Source of the DNA: CAYFUL01 sp964346375 | GTDB lineage: Bacteria; Bacillota; Clostridia; Tissierellales; Peptoniphilaceae | Direction: 5' to 3' | DNA length: 28,391 nt | NCBI GenBank assembly: GCA_964346375.1 | Contig: CAYFUL010000017.1 | Coordinates: 1-28,391 of the forward strand | Part shown: positions 14,801 through 23,448 of the stretch, piece after piece | Position numbering within the stretch: the first letter of the stretch is position 1 | How the letters are laid out: each line of letters opens with the position of its first letter | Notes under the pieces: generated by a model | The model's input: only the letters and a program-made list of their open reading frames with translations | Database searches by the model: none | What the model was told of the DNA's origin: nothing | Position numbers and translations under genes: made by a program

Positions 14801-14813
14801 ATGTGGTGATAAT

Positions 14814-15368
14814 ATGAATGATAAACTAAATGAAAATATTGTAGAAGATAATAAGAGAAATTTAACCCTTGTAAATTCTCCAAGGAATGAAATTCTTGAA
14901 GAGGTAAAAAATTGGCGACTACTAAGGTGGGATGAACTACCTAATTTTGAAATATACAACGACCAATTACTAAGTATAGTATTTGACCAGGTAAAGCCCT
15001 TTTTGTCGGAGAAGGATATTTCCTCTTCAATGATTAACAACTATGTAAAACAGGGGCTTATGCCAAAGCCAATAAAGAAAAAATACTCTAGGGAGCATAT
15101 TGCCCTACTAACGGCAATTAGTTTTGTTAAACAGGTTTTTACCATTGAGGAAGCTGGTAAGGGAGTGCGGTCATTTTTAGAGGGTAGGGAGTTTTCAAAA
15201 AGCTATGATTCCTTTTGCGACATAATGGAAGGTCAAATTAGATGCGTTTTTCTAAATGAAGAGGTTAAACTTTCAGGGGAATCAATTTATTTAAACGAGG
15301 CAATTAGATCCATAGCAGGCAGTCTCTATGTAAAGGATTATTTAAGGAGAATGTATGAAGAAGAGTAA
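14814..15368 (+). CDS. DUF1836 (MerR-like helix-turn-helix) regulator
   Basis: The 184-residue protein matches the DUF1836 pattern: WDELPNFEIYNDQLLSIVFDQV (within 39-60), then SSSMINNYVKQGLMPKPIKKKYSREHIALLTAISFVKQVFTIEEA. The NNYVK and KKYSREHIALL words are the family hallmark, a winged helix like that of MerR. The first 30 residues are polar and variable. Function is little known; a DNA-binding regulator is expected. GGTGATAAT precedes ATG 14814. The 17-bp palindrome at its promoter suggests autoregulation. Its 3' end overlaps the haemolysin III gene by 14 bp, coupling the two. Confidence 0.85.
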   Translation: MNDKLNENIVEDNKRNLTLVNSPRNEILEEVKNWRLLRWDELPNFEIYNDQLLSIVFDQVKPFLSEKDISSSMINNYVKQGLMPKPIKKKYSREHIALLTAISFVKQVFTIEEAGKGVRSFLEGREFSKSYDSFCDIMEGQIRCVFLNEEVKLSGESIYLNEAIRSIAGSLYVKDYLRRMYEEE

Positions 15369-15990
15369 AGAATTTATTATAGAGATACTAAATAGTGCAA
15401 GCCACTTAATTGGAGTGGCGATTGGAATAGTATTTTTAGTAATGATGATTAGAGCAGGGCTTAGAAATCAAAATATTAATACACCCGGTTTTATAGTATA
15501 TGGTGCGTTTTTTATTTTTCTATTTTTAGCAAGTGCTCTTTACCACGGAGTATGGCACGAAAAGGCAAAAAGTATACTTAGAATATTTGACCACTCTGCA
15601 ATTTTTCTATTTATTGCAGCTTCATATACTCCCGTGGTACTAACAGTTCTATCTGGAAAGAGCAGGGTATTTTTTCTAGTATTTATTTGGACAATAGCCA
15701 TTGCAGGTACGGTATACAAGATATTAAGCTATGGAAAGTACGACAGCCAAAAAAAAATCTCTGTGATACTATATGTTGCCATGGGTTGGATAGCAATATT
15801 TTTATTAAAGCCAATAATTTTAAAGGTACCAAGAGAATTTTTAATATTCCTCGTTGCGGGAGGGGTGCTCTATACGATAGGCACACTTTTTTACAAGAGG
15901 AAGAAACTATTTAGCCATGTAGTATGGCATTTTTTCGTACTGGGCGCAGCAATAACTCATTTTATTGGGTATTATGCCTATTTGATATAG
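15355..15990 (+). CDS. Haemolysin III / PAQR-family membrane protein
   Basis: The 211-residue integral membrane protein has about seven hydrophobic segments. The conserved PAQR metal-site motifs are present in order: SHLIGVAIG near the N-terminus, FLASALYHGVWH (Ser and His), FDHSAIFLFIAASYTPV (Asp-His), and the last-helix SHVVWHFFVLGAAITHF with two His. Bacterial members (YqfA/TrhA type) affect membrane lipid homeostasis and fluidity; the haemolysin name is historical. The start lies inside the upstream regulator gene (14-bp overlap), so that regulator probably controls it. A small repeat and a terminator follow. Confidence 0.9.
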   Translation: MKKSKEFIIEILNSASHLIGVAIGIVFLVMMIRAGLRNQNINTPGFIVYGAFFIFLFLASALYHGVWHEKAKSILRIFDHSAIFLFIAASYTPVVLTVLSGKSRVFFLVFIWTIAIAGTVYKILSYGKYDSQKKISVILYVAMGWIAIFLLKPIILKVPREFLIFLVAGGVLYTIGTLFYKRKKLFSHVVWHFFVLGAAITHFIGYYAYLI

Positions 15991-15997
15991 CGTAGGA

Positions 15998-16077
15998 AGT
16001 ATCGGTATTGTGGAATGGATATGTAATAAAACACGGGCACTGTTTTGCGGGCGTCTCGAGGACGAGACGCCCCTACC
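15998..16077 (+). repeat. MITE-like element, right-half copy (R5) with a different hairpin B
   Basis: ATCGGTATTGTGGAATGG and AATAAAACACGGGC match R1 and R2. The terminal hairpin is a perfect 10-bp stem, GGGCGTCTCG (16049-16058), loop AGGA, CGAGACGCCC (16063-16072), then CTACC. In R1 the same position has GGGCGGATT/AATCCGCCC, so the stem tip differs completely while pairing is kept. Confidence 0.6.
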
Positions 16078-16080
16078 TTT

Positions 16081-16108
16081 AATAACCTGTAAAGGTTATT
16101 TTTTTTTG
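16081..16108 (+). terminator. Intrinsic terminator after haemolysin III and its repeat
   Basis: AATAACCT (16081-16088), loop GTAA, AGGTTATT (16093-16100), then a run of T to about 16107. It isolates the following operon. Confidence 0.8.
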
Positions 16109-16117
16109 CTTTTATTG

Positions 16118-16123
16118 TATAAT
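16118..16123 (+). promoter_or_regulatory. -10 box of the phosphoesterase/ATPase operon
   Basis: TATAAT (16118-16123), preceded by TTG. The -35 (TTATTT overlapping the terminator T run) is weak. The ATG is at 16139 with GGTGATA between, so the leader is only about ten bases and begins at the ribosome site. Confidence 0.55.
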
Positions 16124-16138
16124 GTTCTTGGTGATAAT

Positions 16139-17164
16139 ATGAAATTTATACACATGGCGGATCTTCACCTTGGTAGAATTTTTTCTGGCATTAAAAATTC
16201 CAATATTTCAAAAAATCGTGGGGAAGATCTTTGGGCATGCCTTAGTGAAATTATTGATATATGTAATGAAAAAGAGGTGGACCTTCTTCTTATTGCAGGG
16301 GATCTTTTTGAAAGGGACTTCTTTCGTTTTAAAGAGGTAAGTCGTTTAAAATCCATCTTTAGTAGATGTAGAAGTAGAATTGTTATCTCTCCTGGTAACC
16401 ACGACTATATGGACTCTACTTCTCCCTACCATATTCTCGATGAACTGGAGAATGTATTTATCTTTAAGGATTTTAACCTTAGTTATTTTGACTTTAGGGA
16501 TATTAATACTAGGGTCCATGGTTTTTCTTGGGAGAGGCCTCATTACACTTCCTTCTACGATTTTAAGGACTTAAATATTAGAGATGGCTATACTAATATT
16601 TTACTCTGTCATGGTTCTGTTATGAGGCAAGGTGAATATCTTCCCCTTAATATTAGCAACCACAGTGAATTAGACTACGTTGCCCTTGGTCATATTCACA
16701 AGGCGTCAAAACTTACTAGTAAAATGTACTACTGTGGAAGTCCCATTGGTTTAAGTTTTAAGGAGTCGGGAGAGAAGGGCGTGCTACTCTACGACAATGG
16801 AAAAGTAGAGAGTATTTTAATTGGCAGTAGGGAATTTAACTCTGTGGAAATTTCTGTAACTGGCAAGGATTTTGACACTGTTGTTAATGAAATTAAAAGG
16901 TCTATAAAAAATAGAAATGCCCTAAATCGAATTACCCTTACTGGCTCTGGAGATGGTTTTAATTTTATTGAAAACCACTTTAAGGACTACTACTATGTGG
17001 ATTTTATAGATAATACCACTACTCCCTACGACTATGAAAATATTTACAGGGAGTACTCTGGTACAATTATTGGGGACTACATTGAAAAATGTAGCGAACT
17101 TAATATTGAAGATGAAAAAAAGTGGAAGATTTTGGAATATGGAATGAGGGTTCTCTCTAAATGA
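16139..17164 (+). CDS. SbcD/YhaO-like metallophosphoesterase (DNA exonuclease family)
   Basis: The 341 residues from ATG 16139 begin MKFIHMADLHLGRIFSG, the normal start of this family; an upstream in-frame ATG at 16010 would read through the repeat and terminator and is rejected. Calcineurin-like metal motifs are in order: ADLHLG (Asp8, His10), IAGDLFERD, SPGNHDY, LLCHGS and LGHIHKAS. The C-terminal 120 residues form a non-catalytic domain. Together with the SMC-like ATPase next door (4-bp overlap) it resembles the B. subtilis YhaO/YhaN pair or SbcCD, which process DNA ends. First gene of a four-gene operon. Confidence 0.9.
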   Translation: MKFIHMADLHLGRIFSGIKNSNISKNRGEDLWACLSEIIDICNEKEVDLLLIAGDLFERDFFRFKEVSRLKSIFSRCRSRIVISPGNHDYMDSTSPYHILDELENVFIFKDFNLSYFDFRDINTRVHGFSWERPHYTSFYDFKDLNIRDGYTNILLCHGSVMRQGEYLPLNISNHSELDYVALGHIHKASKLTSKMYYCGSPIGLSFKESGEKGVLLYDNGKVESILIGSREFNSVEISVTGKDFDTVVNEIKRSIKNRNALNRITLTGSGDGFNFIENHFKDYYYVDFIDNTTTPYDYENIYREYSGTIIGDYIEKCSELNIEDEKKWKILEYGMRVLSK

Positions 17165-19293
17165 AACTAAAGGAATTATTTTTAAAGGGTTTTGGAAAAT
17201 TTAATAGTGAAAAATTCATCCTATCTCCCGGTTTAAATGTTATTACTGGGAAAAATGAATCGGGCAAAACCACCGTCCACAATTTTATTACTGGGATTTT
17301 CTACGGCTTTGCAAGGGATNNNNNNNNNNGTATGAAGCGCAGAGCCTTTGAAAGTGAGTTGGAGTCCTATAAACCGTGGAATGGTTCTAGTTATGGGGGA
17401 AGTATTACCCTTGAAATTGATGGCAGAGAATTATTAATTACTAGGGATTTTTCCTCTAAGTCCTCGGATATTTCAATTAGGGATTTTGCTACGGGAGAGG
17501 ACCTTACTGATAATTATAGAATTTACGAAAATTCTACTATTCCCCAGCCGGGAGTTGGTATGTTTTCCATGAGCAAGGCTCTTTTTGAAAACAGTCTATT
17601 TATTAGCTCTGGAATATATATGCAAAAGGACATTGGCAACGAACTGCGCCAAAGGATGGAAAATTTCCTTACTGCGAGAAGTGAGGACTTGGATATGGAC
17701 TCTGTACTAAAGACAATTGAAAGTGACCAAAAGTCCATTGGAAGTATTGAGAAAAAAACTGGGGAATATGGAAAGGCGTATAAACAGTATACCCGTGCCC
17801 TTGAGGACGAAGCGAATTTAAAAATAGAGATCTCTAGGGATAACGACCTATACAGGCGAAGAAGTGAACTTCAAAATAAACTCTCCCAAGTTGAAAAAAA
17901 GTTAGAGGAGAGTAAAAAAACTAACTACCTAGAGAAAAAGAGTAGAGTCCATGAAATTGAAACTCTACTTAGTAAAACCAATGTCTACAAAACTGTAAAG
18001 TTAAATGACTACGAGGAGGCAATTAAACTTCACACCTCTATTAAAGAGGTTTACTCTGAACTAGATTCCTTAGAGCAGGGATTGGAACTAAATTTTATAG
18101 ACGATGAATTAATTGAGGACTATGAGGAATTAAATTCTGCTATAAAAAAGAGGGACAGGTATAGAAAAATTTCTGGTACAAATTTTGCGTTATTTGTCTT
18201 TGCCCTATTTATTAATGTATTTTTAGTAATATTTAATTTACAAGAGTATTTAAAATTTTCAATTTGGCTACTATTTCCTACCCTTTTTGCGTCGATTTTT
18301 CCTCTAGTTAAGGGTAGAGATGCAAGTAAAGAATTGAAGAAGAATAAACGGGTACTAAGCCTGTTATACAAGGTGGAAAATATTGAGGAGTACCTACTAG
18401 AAAAGGGTCCTATTGAAATTAAAAAGAGAGAAGAAAATAATCTACTGGAAAATTTTGACAACAGTAAAAGAAAGGGCGAACTTCTAAAGAAGGCGGATAG
18501 TTGCGAGGACAGGCTAAATAAAATACTAAACTCCTATGGGGTAAAAAATATGAACCAACTTAGCGCCATGATGGAGTCCATGTCTACTGCCCAAAGGGAA
18601 AATTCTAAAAGAGTTCTTTTGGAAAGGGAACTTGAGAATTTAAAAAAGGACCTTGAGGGAGAAAATATAGTATTTACTAGGGAACTTCAAGGTTTAGAAA
18701 AACAGTGGAAGGATTTAAAAATTGAAATCTCAAATATTGATGGCATTCTTAAATCATCTGACGAAACCTTTGAAAAACTAAGGGAAGTAAAGGGAAAAAT
18801 TGAAAGACTAGAGGAGTATCTTAAAAGATTACAGGAGAGTAGGGAAATTGTAGATATTTCCCAGGGGATTATTAATGATATACTACTTAGTAACCACAAT
18901 AACCTTTCCAGCGTACTAAATAGTAGAATTTCTGAGATCTTCTCTAAAATTACTGGAGGTAAGTATACAGACGTTAGAGTTGACCCAGATTTAAACCTAA
19001 ATGTCTACGACAGTAATGAGGGAAGATTTGTAGAGAATTTAAGTAGGGGAACCTATGAGCAGCTTTACTTTGCCTTTAGATATTCCATTGCCGATTATTT
19101 TCAAGGGATGCCAGTTTTTATAGACGACCACTTTGTAGATTATGATAGTGCTAGGCTAAAAAACACCCTAGATTTTTTAATAGAGGAAAGTAAAAATAGA
19201 CAGATAATCCTATTTTCCCATAGTGAGAGGGAGAGGGATTACTTTAACAGTAAAAGTATAGAATATAACTTAATAGATTTGGAGAATAGATGA
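17161..19293 (+). CDS. YhaN/SbcC-like AAA ATPase with central membrane hairpin (contains assembly gap)
   Basis: The 710-residue SMC/Rad50-type protein has Walker A GKNESGKT (30-37), then VHNFITGIFYGF as in YhaN. A long coiled coil runs from about 205 to 330. Two hydrophobic segments (about 341-360 and 366-384) sit where Rad50 would have its zinc hook or hinge, with a second coiled coil after them. The signature LSRGTYEQLYFAF (about 626-638) and Walker B VFIDDHFVDYD (about 652-662) follow; the second acidic residue is Asp instead of Glu. Ten Ns replace residues 54-57, close to Walker A, so those residues are unknown. The membrane hairpin suggests tethering at the membrane. It overlaps both neighbours by four bases. 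Confidence 0.88.
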   Translation: MKLKELFLKGFGKFNSEKFILSPGLNVITGKNESGKTTVHNFITGIFYGFARDXXXXMKRRAFESELESYKPWNGSSYGGSITLEIDGRELLITRDFSSKSSDISIRDFATGEDLTDNYRIYENSTIPQPGVGMFSMSKALFENSLFISSGIYMQKDIGNELRQRMENFLTARSEDLDMDSVLKTIESDQKSIGSIEKKTGEYGKAYKQYTRALEDEANLKIEISRDNDLYRRRSELQNKLSQVEKKLEESKKTNYLEKKSRVHEIETLLSKTNVYKTVKLNDYEEAIKLHTSIKEVYSELDSLEQGLELNFIDDELIEDYEELNSAIKKRDRYRKISGTNFALFVFALFINVFLVIFNLQEYLKFSIWLLFPTLFASIFPLVKGRDASKELKKNKRVLSLLYKVENIEEYLLEKGPIEIKKREENNLLENFDNSKRKGELLKKADSCEDRLNKILNSYGVKNMNQLSAMMESMSTAQRENSKRVLLERELENLKKDLEGENIVFTRELQGLEKQWKDLKIEISNIDGILKSSDETFEKLREVKGKIERLEEYLKRLQESREIVDISQGIINDILLSNHNNLSSVLNSRISEIFSKITGGKYTDVRVDPDLNLNVYDSNEGRFVENLSRGTYEQLYFAFRYSIADYFQGMPVFIDDHFVDYDSARLKNTLDFLIEESKNRQIILFSHSERERDYFNSKSIEYNLIDLENR
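17320..17329. other. Assembly gap (ten Ns)
   Basis: Ten unknown bases inside the ATPase gene. The frame is kept across the gap (YGFARD before, MKRRAFESE after), so the true gap may really be close to ten bases, or differ from it by a multiple of three. Confidence 0.99.
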
Positions 19294-19973
19294 TATATGC
19301 AATAGGAGATTTGCACCTTGACAGTCGAGGAGAAAAACCTATGGATATTTTTGGGGACAATTGGACCAAGCATGACAATCAGATTTTTCTAAATTGGGAA
19401 AAGATAACTGATGAGGACTTGGTATTAATTCCTGGAGATATTTCTTGGGCGACTAAGCTAATAGATGCAATAGATGATTTAAATAGAATAGACTCTCTGC
19501 CGGGGAAAAAGGTCCTTATTAAAGGTAACCACGACTACTGGTGGAGTTCTATGAATAAATTACAAAACCTAGAGTTAAAATCCCTATACTTTATTAACAA
19601 CTGTAGCTATAACTTTAATGGAGTATCCATTGGAGGAAGTAGAGGTTGGATTGGAAGGGACAATAGAGAGTTTAACGTGGAAGAGGATGAGAAAATTTAT
19701 AGAAGGGAACTTCTGCGAGTAGACCATTCTCTTGAAACTATGGATAGTGGGAGTAAAAAGATATGTTTAATTCACTACCCACCCTTTAACCAAGACCATA
19801 CCCCTAATGAATTTGCAGAGATAATGAAAAAGCACAGTGTTGATATTTGTATCTATGGCCATCTTCATGGAAAGGGTCATGAGCATATTGTAGAGGGGAA
19901 TATTGACGGAATAGAGTATATCTGCGCATCGGCAGATTATATAGATTTTGATCCAAAATTAATCGAGGTGTAA
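19290..19973 (+). CDS. Calcineurin-like metallophosphoesterase
   Basis: The 227-residue stand-alone phosphoesterase has the metal-binding motifs AIGDLHLDSRG, LIPGDISWA, LIKGNHDYWWSS, LIHYPPFNQ and IYGHLHGKGH. The GNHDYWW and HYPP words are typical of a clostridial group annotated only as metallophosphoesterase; the substrate is not established. It is distinct from the SbcD-like enzyme two genes upstream. The start overlaps the ATPase stop (ATGA), and the next gene begins one base after its own stop, so it is firmly within the operon. Confidence 0.88.
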   Translation: MIYAIGDLHLDSRGEKPMDIFGDNWTKHDNQIFLNWEKITDEDLVLIPGDISWATKLIDAIDDLNRIDSLPGKKVLIKGNHDYWWSSMNKLQNLELKSLYFINNCSYNFNGVSIGGSRGWIGRDNREFNVEEDEKIYRRELLRVDHSLETMDSGSKKICLIHYPPFNQDHTPNEFAEIMKKHSVDICIYGHLHGKGHEHIVEGNIDGIEYICASADYIDFDPKLIEV

Positions 19974-19974
19974 A

Positions 19975-20511
19975 ATGGAAAGAGAAGTAAAGATATTAAA
20001 TTTAGATATGGAAAAATTTGAAGAGCTCCTTTTAAGTAAAGGAGCTAAAATTTTGTCTGAGGAGGAGCAGGTAAATATTACTATTAATTCTACCATTCAT
20101 CCCATAGATGATTTTACAGGGTATATGAGAATTAGAATTGCAAGGGATTTAATTAATAACACTTCCTACAAGGAGTTTACCTTTAAAGAACAAAGTCTTG
20201 TAAAGGGAGTTAGGGTTTCAAAGGAACACAATGTTGTAATAGATAATGATGAGGAATTAATTGAGATACTAAAATTACTTGGCTACGACGACTTTCACTA
20301 CGGAAAGAAACACAGAAAAAGCTATACCTATAAAAATGCAAGGATAGATTTAGATACTTGGGATAGTAAAACTTATCCTTACCCATACGCAGAAATTGAA
20401 ATGGAAAAAGAAGAGGACCTAGAATTTTTTATAGAGGATCTTGGCATAAATAGGGAGAATATTTCCTACCTGTCTATAAAAGAATTGAGAAGGGAATTAA
20501 ATATGTTGTAA
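19975..20511 (+). CDS. CYTH-domain protein (class IV adenylate cyclase / triphosphatase family)
   Basis: The 178-residue protein starts with MEREVKIL, the ExExK signature of the CYTH triphosphate tunnel. It continues with YMRIRIARD (basic tunnel residues), YKEFTFKEQ, KKHRKSYTYKNARIDLDTWD and PYAEIEME, the usual order of alternating acidic and basic strands. Members bind two metal ions and a triphosphate (inorganic triphosphatase, thiamine triphosphatase or CyaB-type cyclase); the actual substrate is unknown. Last gene of the phosphoester operon. Its stop codon overlaps the -35 box of the ppsA promoter. Confidence 0.87.
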   Translation: MEREVKILNLDMEKFEELLLSKGAKILSEEEQVNITINSTIHPIDDFTGYMRIRIARDLINNTSYKEFTFKEQSLVKGVRVSKEHNVVIDNDEELIEILKLLGYDDFHYGKKHRKSYTYKNARIDLDTWDSKTYPYPYAEIEMEKEEDLEFFIEDLGINRENISYLSIKELRRELNML

Positions 20512-20535
20512 CATAAATGTTAAATGTGCTATACT
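20506..20535 (+). promoter_or_regulatory. Promoter of ppsA
   Basis: TTGTAA (20506-20511, overlapping the upstream stop codon), 18-bp spacer, TATACT (20530-20535). Predicted start near 20542, giving an 18-base leader with AAAAAGGGGG as ribosome site before ATG 20560. Confidence 0.65.
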
Positions 20536-20559
20536 ATATTTATCAAAAAGGGGGAAAAT

Positions 20560-22914
20560 ATGTCTAATTTTAAGTATGTTAAATGGTTTAATGAAATCTC
20601 TAAAGAAGATGTAGAAATTGTAGGTGGTAAGGGTGCAAATCTAGGAGAGCTTACTGGATTTGGTTTAGATGTTCCGCCGGGATTTTGTATTACTGCAGAA
20701 GCCTATAAGAAATTTGTAGACTATGCAGAACTTGATGAAGTTGTAAGAGTACTTATTGAATCTATTGATGTAGATAATGTAGATGAACTAAACGAAGTTA
20801 GTAAAGCACTAAGGGACAAGTTTAACAATGGAGAAATTCTACCAGAGCTTGAAAATGAAATTGTAGAAGCTTATAGGGAATTTTCTAAGAGTATTGGAAT
20901 GGAAAATCCAGAAGTTGCGGTAAGATCATCTGCAACTGCAGAGGACCTTCCAGACGCATCCTTTGCCGGTCAACAGGACACATACCTTCACATTAGTGGA
21001 GAGGAAGAATTAGTAAAACACGTTAGAATGTGTTGGGCAAGTCTTTGGACTTCTAGGGCAATTTATTACAGAGAGAAGCAAAAATACGATCACTTTGCCG
21101 TTGCCCTTTCAGTAGTAGTTCAAAAGATGGTTAACTCTAAAAAATCTGGTGTAATGTTTACTGCAAACCCAATTAACAATAGTAGAGAGGAACTTATGAT
21201 AAACGCATCATGGGGTCTTGGAGAGGCAGTAGTTAGTGGAGCAGTTACTCCTGATGAATATATACTAAATAAAAAAACTGGGGAGATAGTTGAAAAAAAT
21301 ATTTCCCAAAAGGAAGTAATGGTAGTTAAGAGAAGCGAAGGGGTAGGAACTGAATTTGTAAAGGTAAGGGAATACCTTGGAGAAGAAGCAGTAGATGCTG
21401 AATGTTTAACTAAAGAAGAATTAGACATACTTGTAGACTATGGTCTAAAGGTAGAAAAATTATATGGTTCTGTACAGGATACAGAGTGGGGTTTTGATAT
21501 GGATACAGGAAAATTCTACTTCCTACAATCAAGACCAATAACTACACTTGGTGAAGCTAAAGAGGAAAAAGAGGTAAAAATGGAAAAAGAAAATTTGGTA
21601 CAATTGGTAAAGGGGCTTCCAGCATCTCCTGGACTTGGAAGAGGAGTAGTTAAAAATATACTAGACCTTGTAGATATTTCACAGGTAGATGAGGGAGATA
21701 TACTTGTAACAGGTATGACAAACCCAGATATGGTACCTGCAATGAGAAAAGCTGCAGCAGTAGTAACTGATGAAGGCGGTAGAACTTGCCACGCAGCAAT
21801 TGTATCAAGAGAACTTGGAATTCCATGTATAGTAGGTTCAAAGGACGCTACAAAAGTACTTCAAGACGGTATGTTTGTAACAGTAGATGCTACAAGAGGA
21901 GTAGTATTTGAAGGAGATGTACTTCGTGAGAAGGAAGAGGATAAACCAAGTCAAGTAGTTGGCGGAGGACTAACTGATGCACAACTATCTGCCCTTGCAC
22001 CAATAACTGGAACAAAAATCTATATGAACCTTGGACAACCAGACCTAGTAGATAAGTATAAACACCTATCCTTCGACGGAATTGGACTTATGAGAACGGA
22101 GTTTATCTTTACAAATATGATTGGCGCCCATCCAATGTACCTTGTAAAAACTGGACAGACAGATTTAATGGTAGATAAACTTGTAGAGGGTATCTCTCAA
22201 GTTGCCCAAGGAGTATTCCCAAGAAATGTAGTAGTTAGAATGAGCGACTTTAGAACTAACGAGTTTAGAGGACTAAAGGGCGGAGATGAAGTAGAGCCAA
22301 TAGAAGAAAATCCAATGATCGGTTGGAGAGGAGTTTCAAGATATATTTCCCCTGAATACGAAGAAGGATTTAGATTAGAGTGTAAGGCGATAAAAAAAGT
22401 ACGTGATGAATTTGGACTTACTAATGTAATTGCCATGTTACCATTTGTTAGAACTCCAGAGGAATTAATTCACGTAAAGGGAATTATGGCAGAGGAAGGA
22501 CTTGTACAATCTAAGGACTTTAAAATTTGGATAATGGCAGAAGTACCAAGTGTAGTATTCCAAGCAGAGGAGTTTGCAGAATTAGTAGACGGTTTCTCAA
22601 TTGGATCAAACGACTTAACTCAACTTGTAATGGGTGCAGATAGAGATTCAGGCGTACTAAATAATATGGGATACTTTGACGAGAGAAATGAAGCAGTAAA
22701 AAGAGCAATTAAGATTTTAATAGATGCTTGTAATAAAAAGGGAAAGACAATTTCCATCTGCGGACAAGGTCCAAGTCAATACCCAGAGTTTGCAGAATTT
22801 TTAGTAGAGTGTGGAATTACTTCCATGTCTGTAAATCCAGATACAGTTGAATATACTAGAAGACTTGTAGCAAGTGTTGAACAGAAGATTATGCTTAGAA
22901 AATTAAGAGGATAA
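20560..22914 (+). CDS. ppsA: Phosphoenolpyruvate synthase (pyruvate, water dikinase)
   Basis: The 784-residue protein converts pyruvate, ATP and water to PEP, AMP and phosphate. It starts MSNFKYVKWFNEISKEDVEIVGGKGANLGEL-like at ATG 20560; an ATG at 20524 lies within the promoter and is rejected. Domains: N-terminal ATP-grasp (about 1-340, with VRSSATAEDLPDASFAGQ), a swivelling phosphohistidine domain with GGRTCHAAIVSRE (His411), and the C-terminal PEP/pyruvate barrel with LMRTEF, GSNDLTQL and CGQGPSQYP (Cys734). All catalytic residues are present and length is normal. It is transcribed alone from its own promoter; no terminator separates it from rnpB, whose promoter begins at the base after its stop. 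Confidence 0.95.
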   Translation: MSNFKYVKWFNEISKEDVEIVGGKGANLGELTGFGLDVPPGFCITAEAYKKFVDYAELDEVVRVLIESIDVDNVDELNEVSKALRDKFNNGEILPELENEIVEAYREFSKSIGMENPEVAVRSSATAEDLPDASFAGQQDTYLHISGEEELVKHVRMCWASLWTSRAIYYREKQKYDHFAVALSVVVQKMVNSKKSGVMFTANPINNSREELMINASWGLGEAVVSGAVTPDEYILNKKTGEIVEKNISQKEVMVVKRSEGVGTEFVKVREYLGEEAVDAECLTKEELDILVDYGLKVEKLYGSVQDTEWGFDMDTGKFYFLQSRPITTLGEAKEEKEVKMEKENLVQLVKGLPASPGLGRGVVKNILDLVDISQVDEGDILVTGMTNPDMVPAMRKAAAVVTDEGGRTCHAAIVSRELGIPCIVGSKDATKVLQDGMFVTVDATRGVVFEGDVLREKEEDKPSQVVGGGLTDAQLSALAPITGTKIYMNLGQPDLVDKYKHLSFDGIGLMRTEFIFTNMIGAHPMYLVKTGQTDLMVDKLVEGISQVAQGVFPRNVVVRMSDFRTNEFRGLKGGDEVEPIEENPMIGWRGVSRYISPEYEEGFRLECKAIKKVRDEFGLTNVIAMLPFVRTPEELIHVKGIMAEEGLVQSKDFKIWIMAEVPSVVFQAEEFAELVDGFSIGSNDLTQLVMGADRDSGVLNNMGYFDERNEAVKRAIKILIDACNKKGKTISICGQGPSQYPEFAEFLVECGITSMSVNPDTVEYTRRLVASVEQKIMLRKLRG

Positions 22915-22943
22915 TTGAAAATAATTTAAAATAAATGTAAAAT
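22915..22943 (+). promoter_or_regulatory. Promoter of rnpB
   Basis: TTGAAA (22915-22920) directly after the ppsA stop, 17-bp spacer, TAAAAT (22938-22943). The expected start, about seven bases later, coincides with the first base of helix P1 at 22950. Confidence 0.7.
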
Positions 22944-22949
22944 AGAGTT

Positions 22950-23271
22950 GTAAGTTGATCAATCGCGGAATTTTCCGAGGAAAGTCTGCGCTCCATAGAG
23001 CAAGGATGCCGGTGAAAGACCGGTGGGGGCGACCCTAAGGCAAGTGCAACAGAGATATACCGCCAGAAATGGTAAGGGTGGAAAGGTGAGGTAAGAGCTT
23101 ACCAGCTATATAGAGATATATAGGCTATGTAAACCCCATTCGGAGCAAGACCAAATAGGATAAAAGGCAGCTGCTCGTTGCTTCCGGTAGGTAGGTCGCA
23201 TGAGTTTACTGGCAACAGTAAAACTAGATAGATGATTGATTAAACAGAACGCAGCTTATAGACTTACTCAT
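22950..23271 (+). ncRNA. rnpB: RNase P RNA (bacterial, class A-like)
   Basis: Catalytic RNA for tRNA 5' maturation. Conserved blocks: GAGGAAAGTC at 22977, GTGCAACAGAGATATACCGCC at about 23044 (class A form), AGAAATGGTAAGGGTGGAAAGG, CCCATTCGGAGCAAGACCAAATAGG, GGTAGGTCGC, and ACAGAACGCAGCTTATAGAC at the 3' end. P1 pairs GTAAGT (22950-22955) with ACTTAC (23262-23267); P2 pairs 22955-22964 with 23234-23243. The core helix P4 is AAG-U-CUGCG (22982-22990, bulged U at 22985) with CGCAGCUU (23250-23257), a covaried form of the common CCGGG/CCCGG. Length of about 320 is below E. coli's. Followed by a strong terminator. Confidence 0.93.
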
Positions 23272-23297
23272 AATCCCAGGGAAACCTGGGATTTTTT
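23272..23297 (+). terminator. Intrinsic terminator of rnpB
   Basis: AATCCCAGG (23272-23280), GAAA loop, CCTGGGATT (23285-23293), T run to 23297. It probably also ends ppsA read-through transcripts. The 150 bases from here to the carD promoter hold nothing I recognise. Confidence 0.9.
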
Positions 23298-23448
23298 GAT
23301 GCAATCTTTTATTCTATTCTTTGTCATTTTGTAATAATCTTTTATAAATTTTCTTTCTAATTTTCACTTTGAGAGTTTATTATTTTCTCTATGAATAAAT
23401 ATGTTCTATTCATTTGACTTGCTAGACCTTTTATGATATGCTATTAAA

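Noticed and set aside
16010..16138. Longer N-terminus for the SbcD-like protein
   Set aside because: It would translate the repeat, a terminator hairpin and the promoter; the family start MKFIHMADLHLG is at 16139.
20511..20559. Riboswitch in the ppsA leader
   Set aside because: The predicted leader is only about 18 bases, mostly the ribosome site.
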